Below, in pieces: positions 41,393-49,186 of a stretch of 64,000 nt of DNA; the stretch's first letter is position 1, and each line of letters opens with the position of its first letter. Below the pieces are notes generated by a model. That model was not told where the DNA came from and did not search any database. It saw only the letters and a program-made list of their open reading frames with translations. Origin of the DNA: VAXT01 sp963794605 (GTDB lineage: Bacteria; Actinomycetota; Thermoleophilia; Gaiellales; Gaiellaceae); NCBI GenBank assembly GCA_963794605.1, contig CAWCEN010000002.1:620001-684000 (forward strand), written 5' to 3'. Position numbers and translations under genes: made by a program.

Positions 41393-41605
41393 TCACCAGT
41401 CGCTGCGCACGCCGAAGTAGATCAGCGACCCGAAGAGCGGGAAGATCAGGATCACGAGGACCCACATGACCTTCGCGCTCCCTGAGAAGTCCTCGTTCCG
41501 GAAGACGCTGAGCAGGGCGGCAAGCGCGAGCACGACCGAGATGGCGGCAAGGACCCAGAAGCCGCCGGCGACCAGTCCGATGGCGAGTGTCGCTGCGTCG
41601 ATCAC
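41393..41605 (-). CDS. Small PLDc_N-type membrane protein
   Basis: A 70-residue protein with two transmembrane helices (ATLAIGLVAGGFWVLAAISVVLALAAL and AKVMWVLVILIFPLFGSLIYF). The second helix region, ending FPLFGSLIYFGV, matches the phospholipase D N-terminal (PLDc_N) module found alone in many actinobacteria. It has no catalytic domain. The start overlaps the stop of the next upstream gene by 4 bp. Confidence 0.8.
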   Translation of the reverse strand: MIDAATLAIGLVAGGFWVLAAISVVLALAALLSVFRNEDFSGSAKVMWVLVILIFPLFGSLIYFGVRSDW

Positions 41606-41883
41606 GCGAACTCCGACGAAGAACGATACGCCCGCGACTGGGCGTACGAGCTGAGGTCGAGTACCACGCCGAGCCCGACGAGGATCCAGCCGGCGACATG
41701 GATCCCTCCGACCGGAGCGTCGACGAGGACGAACATGAGCGTCGTCCAGGGCAGGAAGATCAGGCCCAGGAGTGGCAGGAGGAAGCCCGCAAACGCCCCA
41801 TCCACGTAGGGCGTGAAGAGCCAGAGGAGCAGCACGGCCAGCCGGGGCGAGAGAACTGCGATCAGTGCGAACAGGCAGGGCAT
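41602..41883 (-). CDS. Small membrane protein
   Basis: A 93-residue protein with three hydrophobic helices (LFALIAVLSPRLAVLLLWLF, GAFAGFLLPLLGLIFLPWTTLMFVLV, GIHVAGWILVGLGVVLDL) and a charged C-terminal tail (SSYAQSRAYRSSSEFA). It is co-transcribed with and overlaps the PLDc_N-type gene by 4 bp. No family function is known to me. It is an integral cytoplasmic-membrane protein. Confidence 0.75.
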   Translation of the reverse strand: MPCLFALIAVLSPRLAVLLLWLFTPYVDGAFAGFLLPLLGLIFLPWTTLMFVLVDAPVGGIHVAGWILVGLGVVLDLSSYAQSRAYRSSSEFA

Positions 41884-41915
41884 TTCACGTATCTCCTCGG
41901 GCCTGAGGCGAGTCC

Positions 41916-41939
41916 GGCGCGGACCCGAAGGTCCGCGCC
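41916..41939. terminator. Hairpin after the small membrane-protein gene
   Basis: A 10-bp perfect stem (GGCGCGGACC/GGTCCGCGCC) with a CGAA loop lies just after the 41959-42378 gene on the minus strand. The tetraloop and stem are terminator-like. A T-run is lacking. Confidence 0.65.
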
Positions 41940-41958
41940 GTCGTCGGCCTGTGAAGCG

Positions 41959-42378
41959 TTACTCGAGCGTGTAGACGTCCTTCCAGCGCACCGTGAGCGC
42001 GTAGAGAACGACGATCTCGAGCGTGACGATCGTCAGTGACCAGAGCGGATACCCGGAGTTCCCCAGCCAGCTGAGTTGGGCCAGGAGGTTGAGGAAGAGG
42101 AGGATGATCGTGAACCAGCGGGCCCAACCGCTCTTCGCCGCCAACCCGAGCGCGGCGAGGAACAGCAGGACTCCCCAGAGCATCGCGATCCAGCCCCAGG
42201 TCGAGACGTCGAACGCGAAGACGTTCTGCCGGGTGACGACGTAGTAGTTGTCCCGGATGACCGCGATCAGCCCTTCGAAGAACGTGAGCGCGCCGATAAA
42301 CGCCAGCATGATCGCCGCGAAACCGATCCAGCCGCTCCATGCCGAAGACATGTCCCGGCCTGAGTCCATCGTGCTCAT
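41959..42378 (-). CDS. Four-helix membrane protein (DUF7144-like)
   Basis: A 139-residue protein with four transmembrane helices (WIGFAAIMLAFIGALTFFEGLIAVI, WGWIAMLWGVLLFLAALGL, WFTIILLFLNLLAQLSWL, LWSLTIVTLEIVVLYAL). Near the first loop, YYVVTRQNVFAFDVSTWGW is a pattern common in actinobacterial four-helix membrane proteins. A GGAG site precedes ATG 42378. Function unknown. Confidence 0.75.
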   Translation of the reverse strand: MSTMDSGRDMSSAWSGWIGFAAIMLAFIGALTFFEGLIAVIRDNYYVVTRQNVFAFDVSTWGWIAMLWGVLLFLAALGLAAKSGWARWFTIILLFLNLLAQLSWLGNSGYPLWSLTIVTLEIVVLYALTVRWKDVYTLE

Positions 42379-42438
42379 GCACTGCTCCTTTCTCGGCCGC
42401 CGCGGGCCGCGAGGGGTCCGGAGCGGCGCTACGGGGGA

Positions 42439-42678
42439 TCAGATGTCCAGTATCTCCTTCTTCTTGGCCGCGAACTCCTCGTCCGTGAGGATTCCCTGCT
42501 CGTGCAGCTTTGCCAGGTCCTGAAGCTGCTCGGTCATGTCTGGCTCTGCCGGTGCGGCCTGGGGCGGCGGAGCAGCCTGTTGCGGCTCGTCGTAAGCCGG
42601 CTCGTCGTAGCGTGCCGCCATGCGCCGTGATGTGCGCCGTGATGTGCGGCGTGCAACTCTGCGACTTGGTCCGAACAT
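42439..42678 (-). CDS. SHOCT-domain protein
   Basis: A 79-residue protein. The N-terminus is highly basic with a repeated RRTSR pattern, then a Pro/Gln/Ala linker. The C-terminal 30 residues (LQDLAKLHEQGILTDEEFAAKKKEIL) are a SHOCT motif, a short helical module usually at the C-terminus of membrane or stress proteins. The basic N-terminus might bind nucleic acid or lipid head groups. A GGAAGGAA site precedes ATG 42678. Confidence 0.78.
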   Translation of the reverse strand: MFGPSRRVARRTSRRTSRRMAARYDEPAYDEPQQAAPPPQAAPAEPDMTEQLQDLAKLHEQGILTDEEFAAKKKEILDI

Positions 42679-42717
42679 CGGTTCCTTCCTTTCGTCTTCT
42701 GGCCGATTCTTCCTTGT

Positions 42718-43245
42718 TTACTGCTGTGACGGCGCGAGAGCCTCCGCCTCCTCCGCGGCGATCAGGCCGATTGCGACGAGATCCAGCGGGTGGATGAACG
42801 AGTCCGCGATCGGCATGCCGTTCGCCCGCGCCACGGCGTCTCGCAACGGGATCGCCCAGCGGTGCTCGAGGAGGATGATCGCCGCTGCGGAGTCGTTCGG
42901 GATCTCCTCGATCACGTCGAGCGCGTCCTCTTCGGGGAAGACGTCGACGCCGTCCTCGGTCCGCTCGGCTCCGAGCTCCGCTCCGACCTCCGCGCCCTCC
43001 TCGCCGCCGATGCCAAGGCCGATCAGCGCGCCGACGGTTGCTCCGAACTCGGCTGCTTCTTCGTCGCTGAGGTCGGTCCGCTTCAGCACCGTCACTTCGC
43101 CCTCTGCGTCCTTGTGCACGGCCAGGCCGTCGATCACGCGGACGATGTCGTTCTCCTTGAGCCGGTCGAGCTCGGCGAGGATCTCGCCGTGGAACTTGGG
43201 CTCGGCAAAACCGAGCACGAGCAGTTGCACAGGTCCAATTGCCAT
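42718..43245 (-). CDS. DUF6325-like protein
   Basis: A 175-residue protein from ATG 43245, with AAGGAGG 5 nt upstream. MAIGPVQLLVLGFAEPKFHGEILAEL, then DIVRVIDGLAVHKDAEGEV, matches DUF6325/DUF1269-like proteins. A Gly/Glu-rich hinge follows (FGATVGALIGLGIGGEEGAEVGAEL), and the C-terminal half repeats the alpha/beta pattern (AAAIILLEHRWAIPLRDAV). It is a soluble or peripherally attached protein of unknown role. These genes often sit beside SHOCT genes, as here. Confidence 0.72.
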   Translation of the reverse strand: MAIGPVQLLVLGFAEPKFHGEILAELDRLKENDIVRVIDGLAVHKDAEGEVTVLKRTDLSDEEAAEFGATVGALIGLGIGGEEGAEVGAELGAERTEDGVDVFPEEDALDVIEEIPNDSAAAIILLEHRWAIPLRDAVARANGMPIADSFIHPLDLVAIGLIAAEEAEALAPSQQ

Positions 43246-43258
43246 CAATGCCTCCTTG

Positions 43259-44248
43259 TCATTGCTGGGAATCGTCCAGCCACGACGAGTGGTCGGTCAT
43301 CACCCGACTGGGATGAACCTCGAGATCATTCTCCCTCGCCGGCGCATCATCGCGGAGCACGACCGTACCGGCGAGGTAGTCCGGAAGCGCGCGTCGCCGT
43401 TCATCGAAGAGCGCCGGGATGAAGCCGGCGAAGAGCGGGATGATCGCGAGCGCGAGCCCGATCGCCCGCACGGCCGCTCGGCCGACCGAGAGCCCGCCTC
43501 CACGCGCGCGTTGGACGCGGAGGCGCATGAGCCGCATGCCCGGGGTCTGCCCCGCCGCGCTCCAGAAGAGCACGAAGTAGCCGCCCGCGACGGCGATCCA
43601 CGCCGCACTGAGCAGCAAACCGGCAAGCCACTGGGGGCGGATGCCGCCGACGAGCGACGCGATCAGCGCGACGACTGCGCTGCCGAGGACGAAGATCGAG
43701 AGCGCGGCGAGAACGTCGACCGCGAGCGCGGCGGCTCTCGTCGCGATGCCGGCATACGCAGGCCGCCGTCGCTGAGCTGGTCGTGCGATGCGCTCGTCGA
43801 GTTTGGTGGCCGACCGCCGGGCTCCCGCGACGACGTCGTCGGCGAGCCCCGCCGACTGCCGCGTGACCGCGCGCCGGAGCTCCGGGCTGGCCGCGATGCT
43901 CTGGAGCGCGCGCTGCATCTCGTCGCTGGCGAGGACCCGGTCGGTGAGCTCGAGCGTCTGCGGGCTGCCGAGCGATTGCTCGATCAGGCGCTCGAGCTCC
44001 CCGGTCGCTGCCAGCTCGGCGACGACGCGCTCGATCACCCTGTGCCGAACGAGCGAGCGCGCGATCTCCTCGGGCAGCGGCCCGGCCAGCGCACTGTCGA
44101 CGATGCGTGCAATCTCGGGCGCCGAGACGACGTCCTCGGCCGCGGACTCGATCCCACCGCGCCAGGCGCGCGCAGCGACGCGGGCCGGGAAGAACGCGGC
44201 GCGCCCCGCCGAGTCGGCGATGCCTGCGCGTTTCCGAGGCGTCGACAT
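43259..44248 (-). CDS. RDD-family membrane protein
   Basis: A 329-residue protein. The first about 170 residues are helical and polar, with repeated xRxVIERVVAELAATGELERLIEQSL-like segments and no membrane span. The C-terminal half is an RDD domain: Arg and Asp in helix 1 (GIATRAAALAVDVLAALSIFV), a second hydrophobic span, then FWSAAGQTPGMRLMRLRVQ, an RDD signature. RDD proteins are proposed transporters or membrane anchors. ATG 44248 is chosen over upstream GTG because MSTPRKR begins the conserved-looking region. Confidence 0.82.
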   Translation of the reverse strand: MSTPRKRAGIADSAGRAAFFPARVAARAWRGGIESAAEDVVSAPEIARIVDSALAGPLPEEIARSLVRHRVIERVVAELAATGELERLIEQSLGSPQTLELTDRVLASDEMQRALQSIAASPELRRAVTRQSAGLADDVVAGARRSATKLDERIARPAQRRRPAYAGIATRAAALAVDVLAALSIFVLGSAVVALIASLVGGIRPQWLAGLLLSAAWIAVAGGYFVLFWSAAGQTPGMRLMRLRVQRARGGGLSVGRAAVRAIGLALAIIPLFAGFIPALFDERRRALPDYLAGTVVLRDDAPARENDLEVHPSRVMTDHSSWLDDSQQ

Positions 44249-44322
44249 CCCATGAGCAGGGGACCAGATATGACCTACTTGGGTCAAGCGCCTCGGGGGG
44301 TCGGCGCGCGAACCTTCCAGCC

Positions 44323-44643
44323 ATGGACCTTGGCAACGGACTCACCGAAACCGTCCAGTTCGAGCTGCCCGACCTGGCAGGTGCGGCGCGCCTGGCAACG
44401 CTTCTCCGCTCGCGCTGGGCGGTCTCGGTGAACGAGGAAGACGACGTCGCGATCGTCGACGTCTACATCAGAGCTTCACGCTCGGACCTTTCATCGCTCA
44501 TGCGCACGGTCGAGGACTGGGTGGCGCGGGAATCGCTCCGCGCCATCCGGTTCGAGCTCGACGGGCGCGTGTACATCCTGGAGTCCGGCGAGGTCGACTG
44601 GGCGGTCGTTCCACGCCCGACGGTCGAGGTCGAAGCCGCCTGA
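44323..44643 (+). CDS. Hypothetical protein
   Basis: A 106-residue soluble protein from ATG 44323 with alternating alpha/beta character (ETVQFELPDLAGAARLATLLR, WAVSVNEEDDVAIVDVYIR, LSSLMRTVEDWVARESLRAIRFELDGRVYILES). It resembles a small ferredoxin-like sensor or regulatory domain, but no family is recognised. It precedes the PAS-LuxR regulator by 39 bp on the same strand, so they may be co-transcribed. Longer in-frame starts overlap the divergent RDD gene. Confidence 0.65.
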   Translation: MDLGNGLTETVQFELPDLAGAARLATLLRSRWAVSVNEEDDVAIVDVYIRASRSDLSSLMRTVEDWVARESLRAIRFELDGRVYILESGEVDWAVVPRPTVEVEAA

Positions 44644-44682
44644 CTTGACGCGGCGCGCCCCTGGACCGCACACTCGGGGACA

Positions 44683-45264
44683 GTGCCGAGCTTGCGCGAC
44701 ATGGGCCACGACGTCACCGACGCGTTGGACACGGTTCGCGTCCCGTCGTACATCGTCGACCGGCACGGCATCGTCCGCTGGGTGAATCCCGCGGCGCGGG
44801 AGATCGTCGGCGATGTGCGTGGCCGTCAATTCACCTCGGTGCTCTCGCCGGAGGAGGCTCGCCGTGCCCGCGAGATCTTCGCGCGCAACATCTCCGGGGC
44901 CGTCGAGCGCTCCGACAACGAAGTCGTCTTCGTTCGAGCTGACGGAGAGCGCGTTCTGGTCGACATCAGCGCCGTTCCTCTCCGAGACGGCGGCCAGGTG
45001 GTCGCGATGTTCGGGCAGGTCGTGGACATCCAGATCGACCGGCCTCCGCCCACGGCTCATCCAGACCTGACCCCCCGCCAGACCGAGGTGCTGCGGCTGC
45101 TCGAGCACGGCCGCTCGACGACGCAGATCGCGGCCGAGCTCCACCTGAGCGTCGAGACCGTGCGGAACCACATCCGCCACATCCTCCGGGCGCTGGGAGT
45201 CCACTCGCGACTCGAGGCCGTCGCCCTCACGCGGCGCGACCACCTGCTCGAAGAACAGACCTAG
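44683..45264 (+). CDS. PAS-domain LuxR-type transcriptional regulator
   Basis: A 193-residue regulator. A PAS domain (about 15-115) reads TVRVPSYIVDRHGIVRWVNPAAREIVGDV, with the later VDISAVPLRDGGQVVAMFGQV. The C-terminal LuxR/FixJ helix-turn-helix (about 128-185) is LTPRQTEVLRLLEHGRSTTQIAAELHLSVETVRNHI. The PAS domain should sense a small ligand, redox or light. Targets are unknown. The start is GTG 44683; ATG 44701 is in frame. The stop shares CTAG with the convergent gene. Confidence 0.9.
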   Translation: MPSLRDMGHDVTDALDTVRVPSYIVDRHGIVRWVNPAAREIVGDVRGRQFTSVLSPEEARRAREIFARNISGAVERSDNEVVFVRADGERVLVDISAVPLRDGGQVVAMFGQVVDIQIDRPPPTAHPDLTPRQTEVLRLLEHGRSTTQIAAELHLSVETVRNHIRHILRALGVHSRLEAVALTRRDHLLEEQT

Positions 45265-46424
45265 GCCGGTCTGGGTGTCTGCGCGGGGAACTCGCGCACC
45301 GTCTCGCGGTGCAGCATCGCCACGCCGAAGAAGAGAAGCCCACCGAGCAGAAGTACTCCCCACCACTCCCGGGTCGCCTGGGTCGGTCCCCACGCGAGCA
45401 GGAGCAGGAACAGGACCGCAACGGCGCCGTAGACGAGCCAGGCCTGGTCCTCGAACACCGGCGCCAGGCGCCGTCGAGCGGCAACCGCCCACCGGGTCGG
45501 CCCGGCCAGCCACGCGCCGAAGAGCCCGACCACGCCGTAGAGGATGAGCGCGTACGCCACGTTGAGCAGCAGCTCGGTTCCGATACCCCACGCGGCGTTG
45601 CCGGCGGACCGGATCGCATCGGTCTTGATCAGCGAGTCGACGACCACCCCTCCGGTGACTCGCTGGATGACGATGACGAGCACGCCGACGAGGAGGAAGC
45701 TGGCCGCTGTGGCCCGGAGGATCCGCCTTCGGTGGCCGCGGGCGAGGTAGATCGCGAGCCCGTAGAGGAAGAGGACGAGCACGAGCAGGAAGGCCGAGAG
45801 CACCTTGATCACCTTCAGCGCTCGCTGCGCGTTCTTCAGCTGACCGGATTGGAGGATCGTGATCTTGCCCGCGTCCGGAGAGGCCTGGAATCCGAAGCGC
45901 TGGCTCAGCCGCTGGACGAGCGGGCTCAGGTCGAGCACGACCTCGCCACTCTCGGTCTGGAAGCGCCGCACGTCCTCTCCCTCCAGGACGGCGATCAGGT
46001 TCTGATGTGCGCGGCGGTTCGCTTCCTCCCAAAGGGCCTGGGCCTGCGGCGTCTCGAGGATCCGGTCGGCGGCCTGGACCGCGACGTTCTGCAATGCGCC
46101 GGCGATGACGGGCGCGAGCGCGGCCCCTCTCGGCGGGAGCGCCTGCTGGATCCGCGCCGTCGCGTCGGCGCTGTTGAAGAGGCTGTCGACGAGGTAGAGC
46201 GAGAGCTGCTGGCGGATTTCGTCGTTCGCGAGCATTTGCCCGGAAGCGTTCGTCCACGCGTCCGTGTCGAGCGCCTGCCGCTTCACCCAGATGGTGAGCG
46301 ACGAGATCAGAATCAGGATCGAGGCGACGACGAGCAGCGTCCAGACCGCGATCGCACGCTTGCGCGTGAGCGGCGGGCTCTCGCCGCGGATCGGTGCTGC
46401 CGAACCTTGGGTACCGCTCGTCAT
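45261..46424 (-). CDS. Integral membrane protein with extracytoplasmic domain
   Basis: A 387-residue protein from ATG 46424 (another ATG at 46436). The first helix is IAVWTLLVVASILILISSLTIW. A polar region of about 150 residues (TDAWTNASGQMLANDEIRQQLSLYL, LEGEDVRRFQTESGEVVLDLSPL) is probably outside the membrane. Four further helices follow in the C-terminal half (VLSAFLLVLVLFLYGLAIYL, AASFLLVGVLVIVIQRV and others). Similar proteins are widespread in actinobacteria as uncharacterised membrane proteins. It is convergent with the LuxR gene. Confidence 0.75.
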   Translation of the reverse strand: MTSGTQGSAAPIRGESPPLTRKRAIAVWTLLVVASILILISSLTIWVKRQALDTDAWTNASGQMLANDEIRQQLSLYLVDSLFNSADATARIQQALPPRGAALAPVIAGALQNVAVQAADRILETPQAQALWEEANRRAHQNLIAVLEGEDVRRFQTESGEVVLDLSPLVQRLSQRFGFQASPDAGKITILQSGQLKNAQRALKVIKVLSAFLLVLVLFLYGLAIYLARGHRRRILRATAASFLLVGVLVIVIQRVTGGVVVDSLIKTDAIRSAGNAAWGIGTELLLNVAYALILYGVVGLFGAWLAGPTRWAVAARRRLAPVFEDQAWLVYGAVAVLFLLLLAWGPTQATREWWGVLLLGGLLFFGVAMLHRETVREFPAQTPRPA

Positions 46425-46502
46425 GGGTGCGATCATCCACTATCGACGGGTGTGCTGTCATCACCCCCGATGGATGAGCCTGTATCGACCGTGAGGTGCT
46501 GA

Positions 46503-46820
46503 GTGTTCCTGCTGCTAGGGATCGTGCTGCTGATCTTCGTTCCGTCGCCGTGGGACCTAGTCAGCTTCACCGCGTGTCTCATCCTCTTCTTCGGCGAGCT
46601 CCTGTTCTGGAACAGGACGATGCGCGGACGGCGCAAGGTCGTCGGTGCCCAGACGCTCGTCGGCCAGGAGGCCGAGGTGCTCGCGCCGTGCAGGCCGACC
46701 GGTCAGGTGCGGATCGGCGGTGAGATCTGGGAGGCGCGCTGCGAGGACGGCGCGGACGCTGGCGAGACGGTTCGCGTCGTCGCTCTGAGAGGCCTCACGC
46801 TCCTCGTCGAGCGAGTGTGA
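46503..46820 (+). CDS. NfeD-like membrane protein
   Basis: A 105-residue protein from GTG 46503. Two hydrophobic spans form the N-terminus (LLLGIVLLIFVPSPWDLVSFTACLILFFGELLFW). The C-terminal about 50 residues, VGAQTLVGQEAEVLAPCRPTGQVRIGGEIWEARC onward, form the NfeD OB-fold domain. NfeD proteins associate with membrane microdomains and stomatin-like proteins, but no partner gene is adjacent here. The adjacent minus-strand gene starts next to its stop. Confidence 0.85.
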   Translation: MFLLLGIVLLIFVPSPWDLVSFTACLILFFGELLFWNRTMRGRRKVVGAQTLVGQEAEVLAPCRPTGQVRIGGEIWEARCEDGADAGETVRVVALRGLTLLVERV

Positions 46821-46976
46821 TCAGACCCGCTCTTTCATCGCGACCCAGGTGATCAGCGCAGCGGGGAGCCCGGCCATCGCGACCAGGATCCCGAGGACCC
46901 AGTGGTCGACGTTGTACAGCCAGGCCCCGATCACGAGGCCTCCGATCAGAACTCCGAGTGCCGCGAGTCCGGCCAT
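46821..46976 (-). CDS. Tiny two-helix membrane protein
   Basis: A 51-residue protein: MAGLAALGVLIGGLVIGAWL, then YNVDHWVLGILVAMAGLPAA and LITWVAMKERV. It has two transmembrane helices and a short basic tail. Its ATG at 46976 overlaps the stop of the DUF308 gene by one base (TGATG), so it is very likely translated with it. Family unknown. Confidence 0.68.
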   Translation of the reverse strand: MAGLAALGVLIGGLVIGAWLYNVDHWVLGILVAMAGLPAALITWVAMKERV

Positions 46977-47554
46977 CAGATTGCTCCTCTCATGCTTCTT
47001 AGGGTGAAGGCGAAGATGATCTCAGAGATCCCGCGGATCAAGGCCGCGACCCCGACCCACACGACGAGCAGGATCACCTTGTGGCCGAAGTCGCCCGCGG
47101 CCCAGAAGCCGATGATGATCTCGACGATGCCGGCGATCAGCCCGAGCCACCAGAGGTCGTTCTCCGGCCGCGTGGCGAACGCGATGATCAGGTCGAACGT
47201 CCCCTTGATGATGAAGTAGAAGCTGATCACCGCGGCGAGCGCCTTGAACGTGTCGCCGGGGTGGATGAAGCTGACGATGCCGATCACGAGGAAGGCAAGC
47301 GCGAGGACGGCGTGGAGCAACCGTCTCCAGCCGACCGTCGTCATCACGGTGACGAACTCCATCAGCGAGAAGCCGAGCATGAGGATCCCGAAGAGGATCG
47401 AGATCGCCGAGACCGTCGTGTAGTCGAAGCGGAAGACGATGATCGAGAACAGGAGCCAGGCCGTGCCGGTGACCAGAAAGAGCCACCAGACGCGGCCCGC
47501 GTCGAGCATCGTGCGTTGTTCGGACGTGGACAGCGGTGATGCAACGTCGCTCAT
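46976..47554 (-). CDS. HdeD/DUF308 family membrane protein
   Basis: A 192-residue protein with six transmembrane helices. Paired glycine-rich spans, such as TVSAISILFGILMLGFSLMEF and FYFIIKGTFDLIIAFATRP, with GLIAGIVEIIIGFWAAGDFG match DUF308 (HdeD). E. coli HdeD is linked to acid resistance, but that function cannot be carried over. An AGGAGGC-type site precedes ATG 47554. It forms a two-gene unit with the 51-residue protein. Confidence 0.85.
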   Translation of the reverse strand: MSDVASPLSTSEQRTMLDAGRVWWLFLVTGTAWLLFSIIVFRFDYTTVSAISILFGILMLGFSLMEFVTVMTTVGWRRLLHAVLALAFLVIGIVSFIHPGDTFKALAAVISFYFIIKGTFDLIIAFATRPENDLWWLGLIAGIVEIIIGFWAAGDFGHKVILLVVWVGVAALIRGISEIIFAFTLRSMRGAI

Positions 47555-47615
47555 GAGGGCCTCCTAACGGCGCTGAGTGGAGAAAGCGTAACTCGGTCGG
47601 CGGACCATTCGACTC

Positions 47616-47653
47616 ACCGCGCGCGTTTCTTCCCACCGCGCGCGTTTCTTCCC
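47616..47653 (+). repeat. 19-bp perfect tandem repeat
   Basis: The unit ACCGCGCGCGTTTCTTCCC occurs twice without a gap (47616-47634 and 47635-47653). It ends 16 bp before the GTG start of the flippase-like gene and is followed by another GCGCGCG. It lies in the divergent promoter region with DUF308 and could be an operator pair. Confidence 0.7.
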
Positions 47654-47669
47654 GCGCGCGTAGCCTCGG

Positions 47670-48719
47670 GTGATCGGCATCAACTTGAGATCGCGCCATG
47701 CACGCCGGTTCGGGATCGGCGCGGTCGGCGTCGCGGTCGTCGTCGGAACCTTCGTCTTCGTCCTGCCCCGGATCGCGGACTACCGAGACGTCTGGGCCGT
47801 GGTCAAGGAGCTCTCGTGGCCGCAGATCGCCGTGCTCGCCGCAGTAACGGCGCTCAACCTGGTTACCTACGCCCCGCCGTGGCAGGCCGCGCTGCCCGGG
47901 CTCAGCTACCGGAACGCATTCGTCCTCTCGATGTCGAGCAGCGCCTCGACGTACCTCGCGCCCGGCGGGCCGGCGGTCGGCGTCGCGCTCTCGTACGGGA
48001 TGCTCCGCAGTTGGGGCTTCCGGAAGAAAGACGTGACGCTCGCGGTTGCCCTGACGGGCACGTGGAACCAGTTCGTGATGCTTGGGCTGCCGAGCATCGC
48101 GCTTGCACTGCTCACGCTCGTCGGCGAGCGCCACGCGCTCTTGAAGACCGTGGCGCTGATCGCGCTCGGTGTGTTCGTGATCGCGGCTGCGTCCTACGCC
48201 GCCGGGCTCTCGAGCCGCCGGCTTGCCCGCTGGGCAGGCAACCGGAGCGCGAGGATCGTCTCGTGGGGGCTGCGGATCTTCCGCCGGGGCCCCGTCTCAT
48301 GGACCGGTGAGACGTTCGCAGGCTTCCGTGCCGAGGCGGTCGCCCTGCTCAGCCGCCGCTGGCACGTGCTCACGGCGGCAACCCTCGCGGGTCAGCTGGC
48401 GGTGTTCCTCGTGCTCCTCGTGTGTCTCCGCGTCTTCGACGTCCCGGCGAGCGAGGTGAGCGTGATCGAGGTGTTCGCGTCGTGGTCGCTCGTCCGCCTG
48501 CTCGGGTCGATTCCGATCACCCCGGGGGGCCTCGGCATCGTCGAACTCGGCCTGACGACAGCGCTCGTCGGCTTCGGAGGTGGGAATGCGCAGGTCGTCA
48601 CGGCCGTCCTCGTCTACCGCTTTCTGACCATCGTTCCAACACTGCTGCTCGGCCTGCTCGCGGGCGCGACCTGGAAGCGCCACCGCCCGCCCCAGGTGAT
48701 CGAAGAAGGCTCGCTCTAG
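47670..48719 (+). CDS. YbhN/UPF0104-type flippase-like membrane protein
   Basis: A 349-residue polytopic protein of the lysylphosphatidylglycerol synthase transmembrane-region family. Signatures are SSASTYLAPGGPAVGVALSYGMLRSWGF and, near the C-terminus, LLGSIPITPGGLGIVELGLTTAL. Relatives flip lipids or act with glycosyltransferases, and many actinobacterial copies are uncharacterised. The start is GTG 47670, close behind a tandem repeat. The stop shares CTAG with the convergent K+-channel gene. Confidence 0.88.
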   Translation: MIGINLRSRHARRFGIGAVGVAVVVGTFVFVLPRIADYRDVWAVVKELSWPQIAVLAAVTALNLVTYAPPWQAALPGLSYRNAFVLSMSSSASTYLAPGGPAVGVALSYGMLRSWGFRKKDVTLAVALTGTWNQFVMLGLPSIALALLTLVGERHALLKTVALIALGVFVIAAASYAAGLSSRRLARWAGNRSARIVSWGLRIFRRGPVSWTGETFAGFRAEAVALLSRRWHVLTAATLAGQLAVFLVLLVCLRVFDVPASEVSVIEVFASWSLVRLLGSIPITPGGLGIVELGLTTALVGFGGGNAQVVTAVLVYRFLTIVPTLLLGLLAGATWKRHRPPQVIEEGSL

Positions 48720-49126
48720 GCGGCGTCTTTCCGGAGCATCCGCTCGATCGCCTCGAGGCGCTCCTCGATCGTCGTCAAGCCGGCCTCCGCGTCCATCGCG
48801 GCGCGGCGGTGCACGAGCAGGGAGGCGACGAACCCAGTGAGCAGCGAGAGCGAGGCGAAGCCGATGATCATCAGACCGGACGCGACGACGCGTCCCGCCG
48901 TGGTCGTGGGCACGATGTCGCCGTACCCGACCGTCGTCACGGTCATCACCGCCCACCAGAGCGCAAGCCCGATCGTCGGAAAGTCGTGCGGGTCGACGAT
49001 TCGGATCAGCACCGCGCAGCCGACTGCGAACCCGACGATGCACAGCATCAGGTACCAGAGGATGCGGCCGCGCTCGAAGGCCAGTTCGAAACGTCTCAGC
49101 GCGAGCTCCTGCAGGCGGGACATCAC
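48716..49126 (-). CDS. Two-helix potassium channel
   Basis: A 136-residue channel subunit. Helix 1 is ILWYLMLCIVGFAVGCAVLIRI. The pore helix and selectivity filter are LWWAVMTVTTVGYGDIVPTT, with a perfect TVGYGD. Helix 2 is VVASGLMIIGFASLSLLTGFVASLLV. The C-terminal part (LTTIEERLEAIERMLRKD) looks like a short coiled coil for tetramer assembly. No ligand-binding or RCK domain is present. It would conduct K+ across the cytoplasmic membrane as a tetramer. Confidence 0.93.
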   Translation of the reverse strand: MMSRLQELALRRFELAFERGRILWYLMLCIVGFAVGCAVLIRIVDPHDFPTIGLALWWAVMTVTTVGYGDIVPTTTAGRVVASGLMIIGFASLSLLTGFVASLLVHRRAAMDAEAGLTTIEERLEAIERMLRKDAA

Positions 49127-49186
49127 GAGTCAGAGGTAAGCACCGACGCAGGACGATGCGCCGTCCGCGAGGAATAGGGTCCGCGT

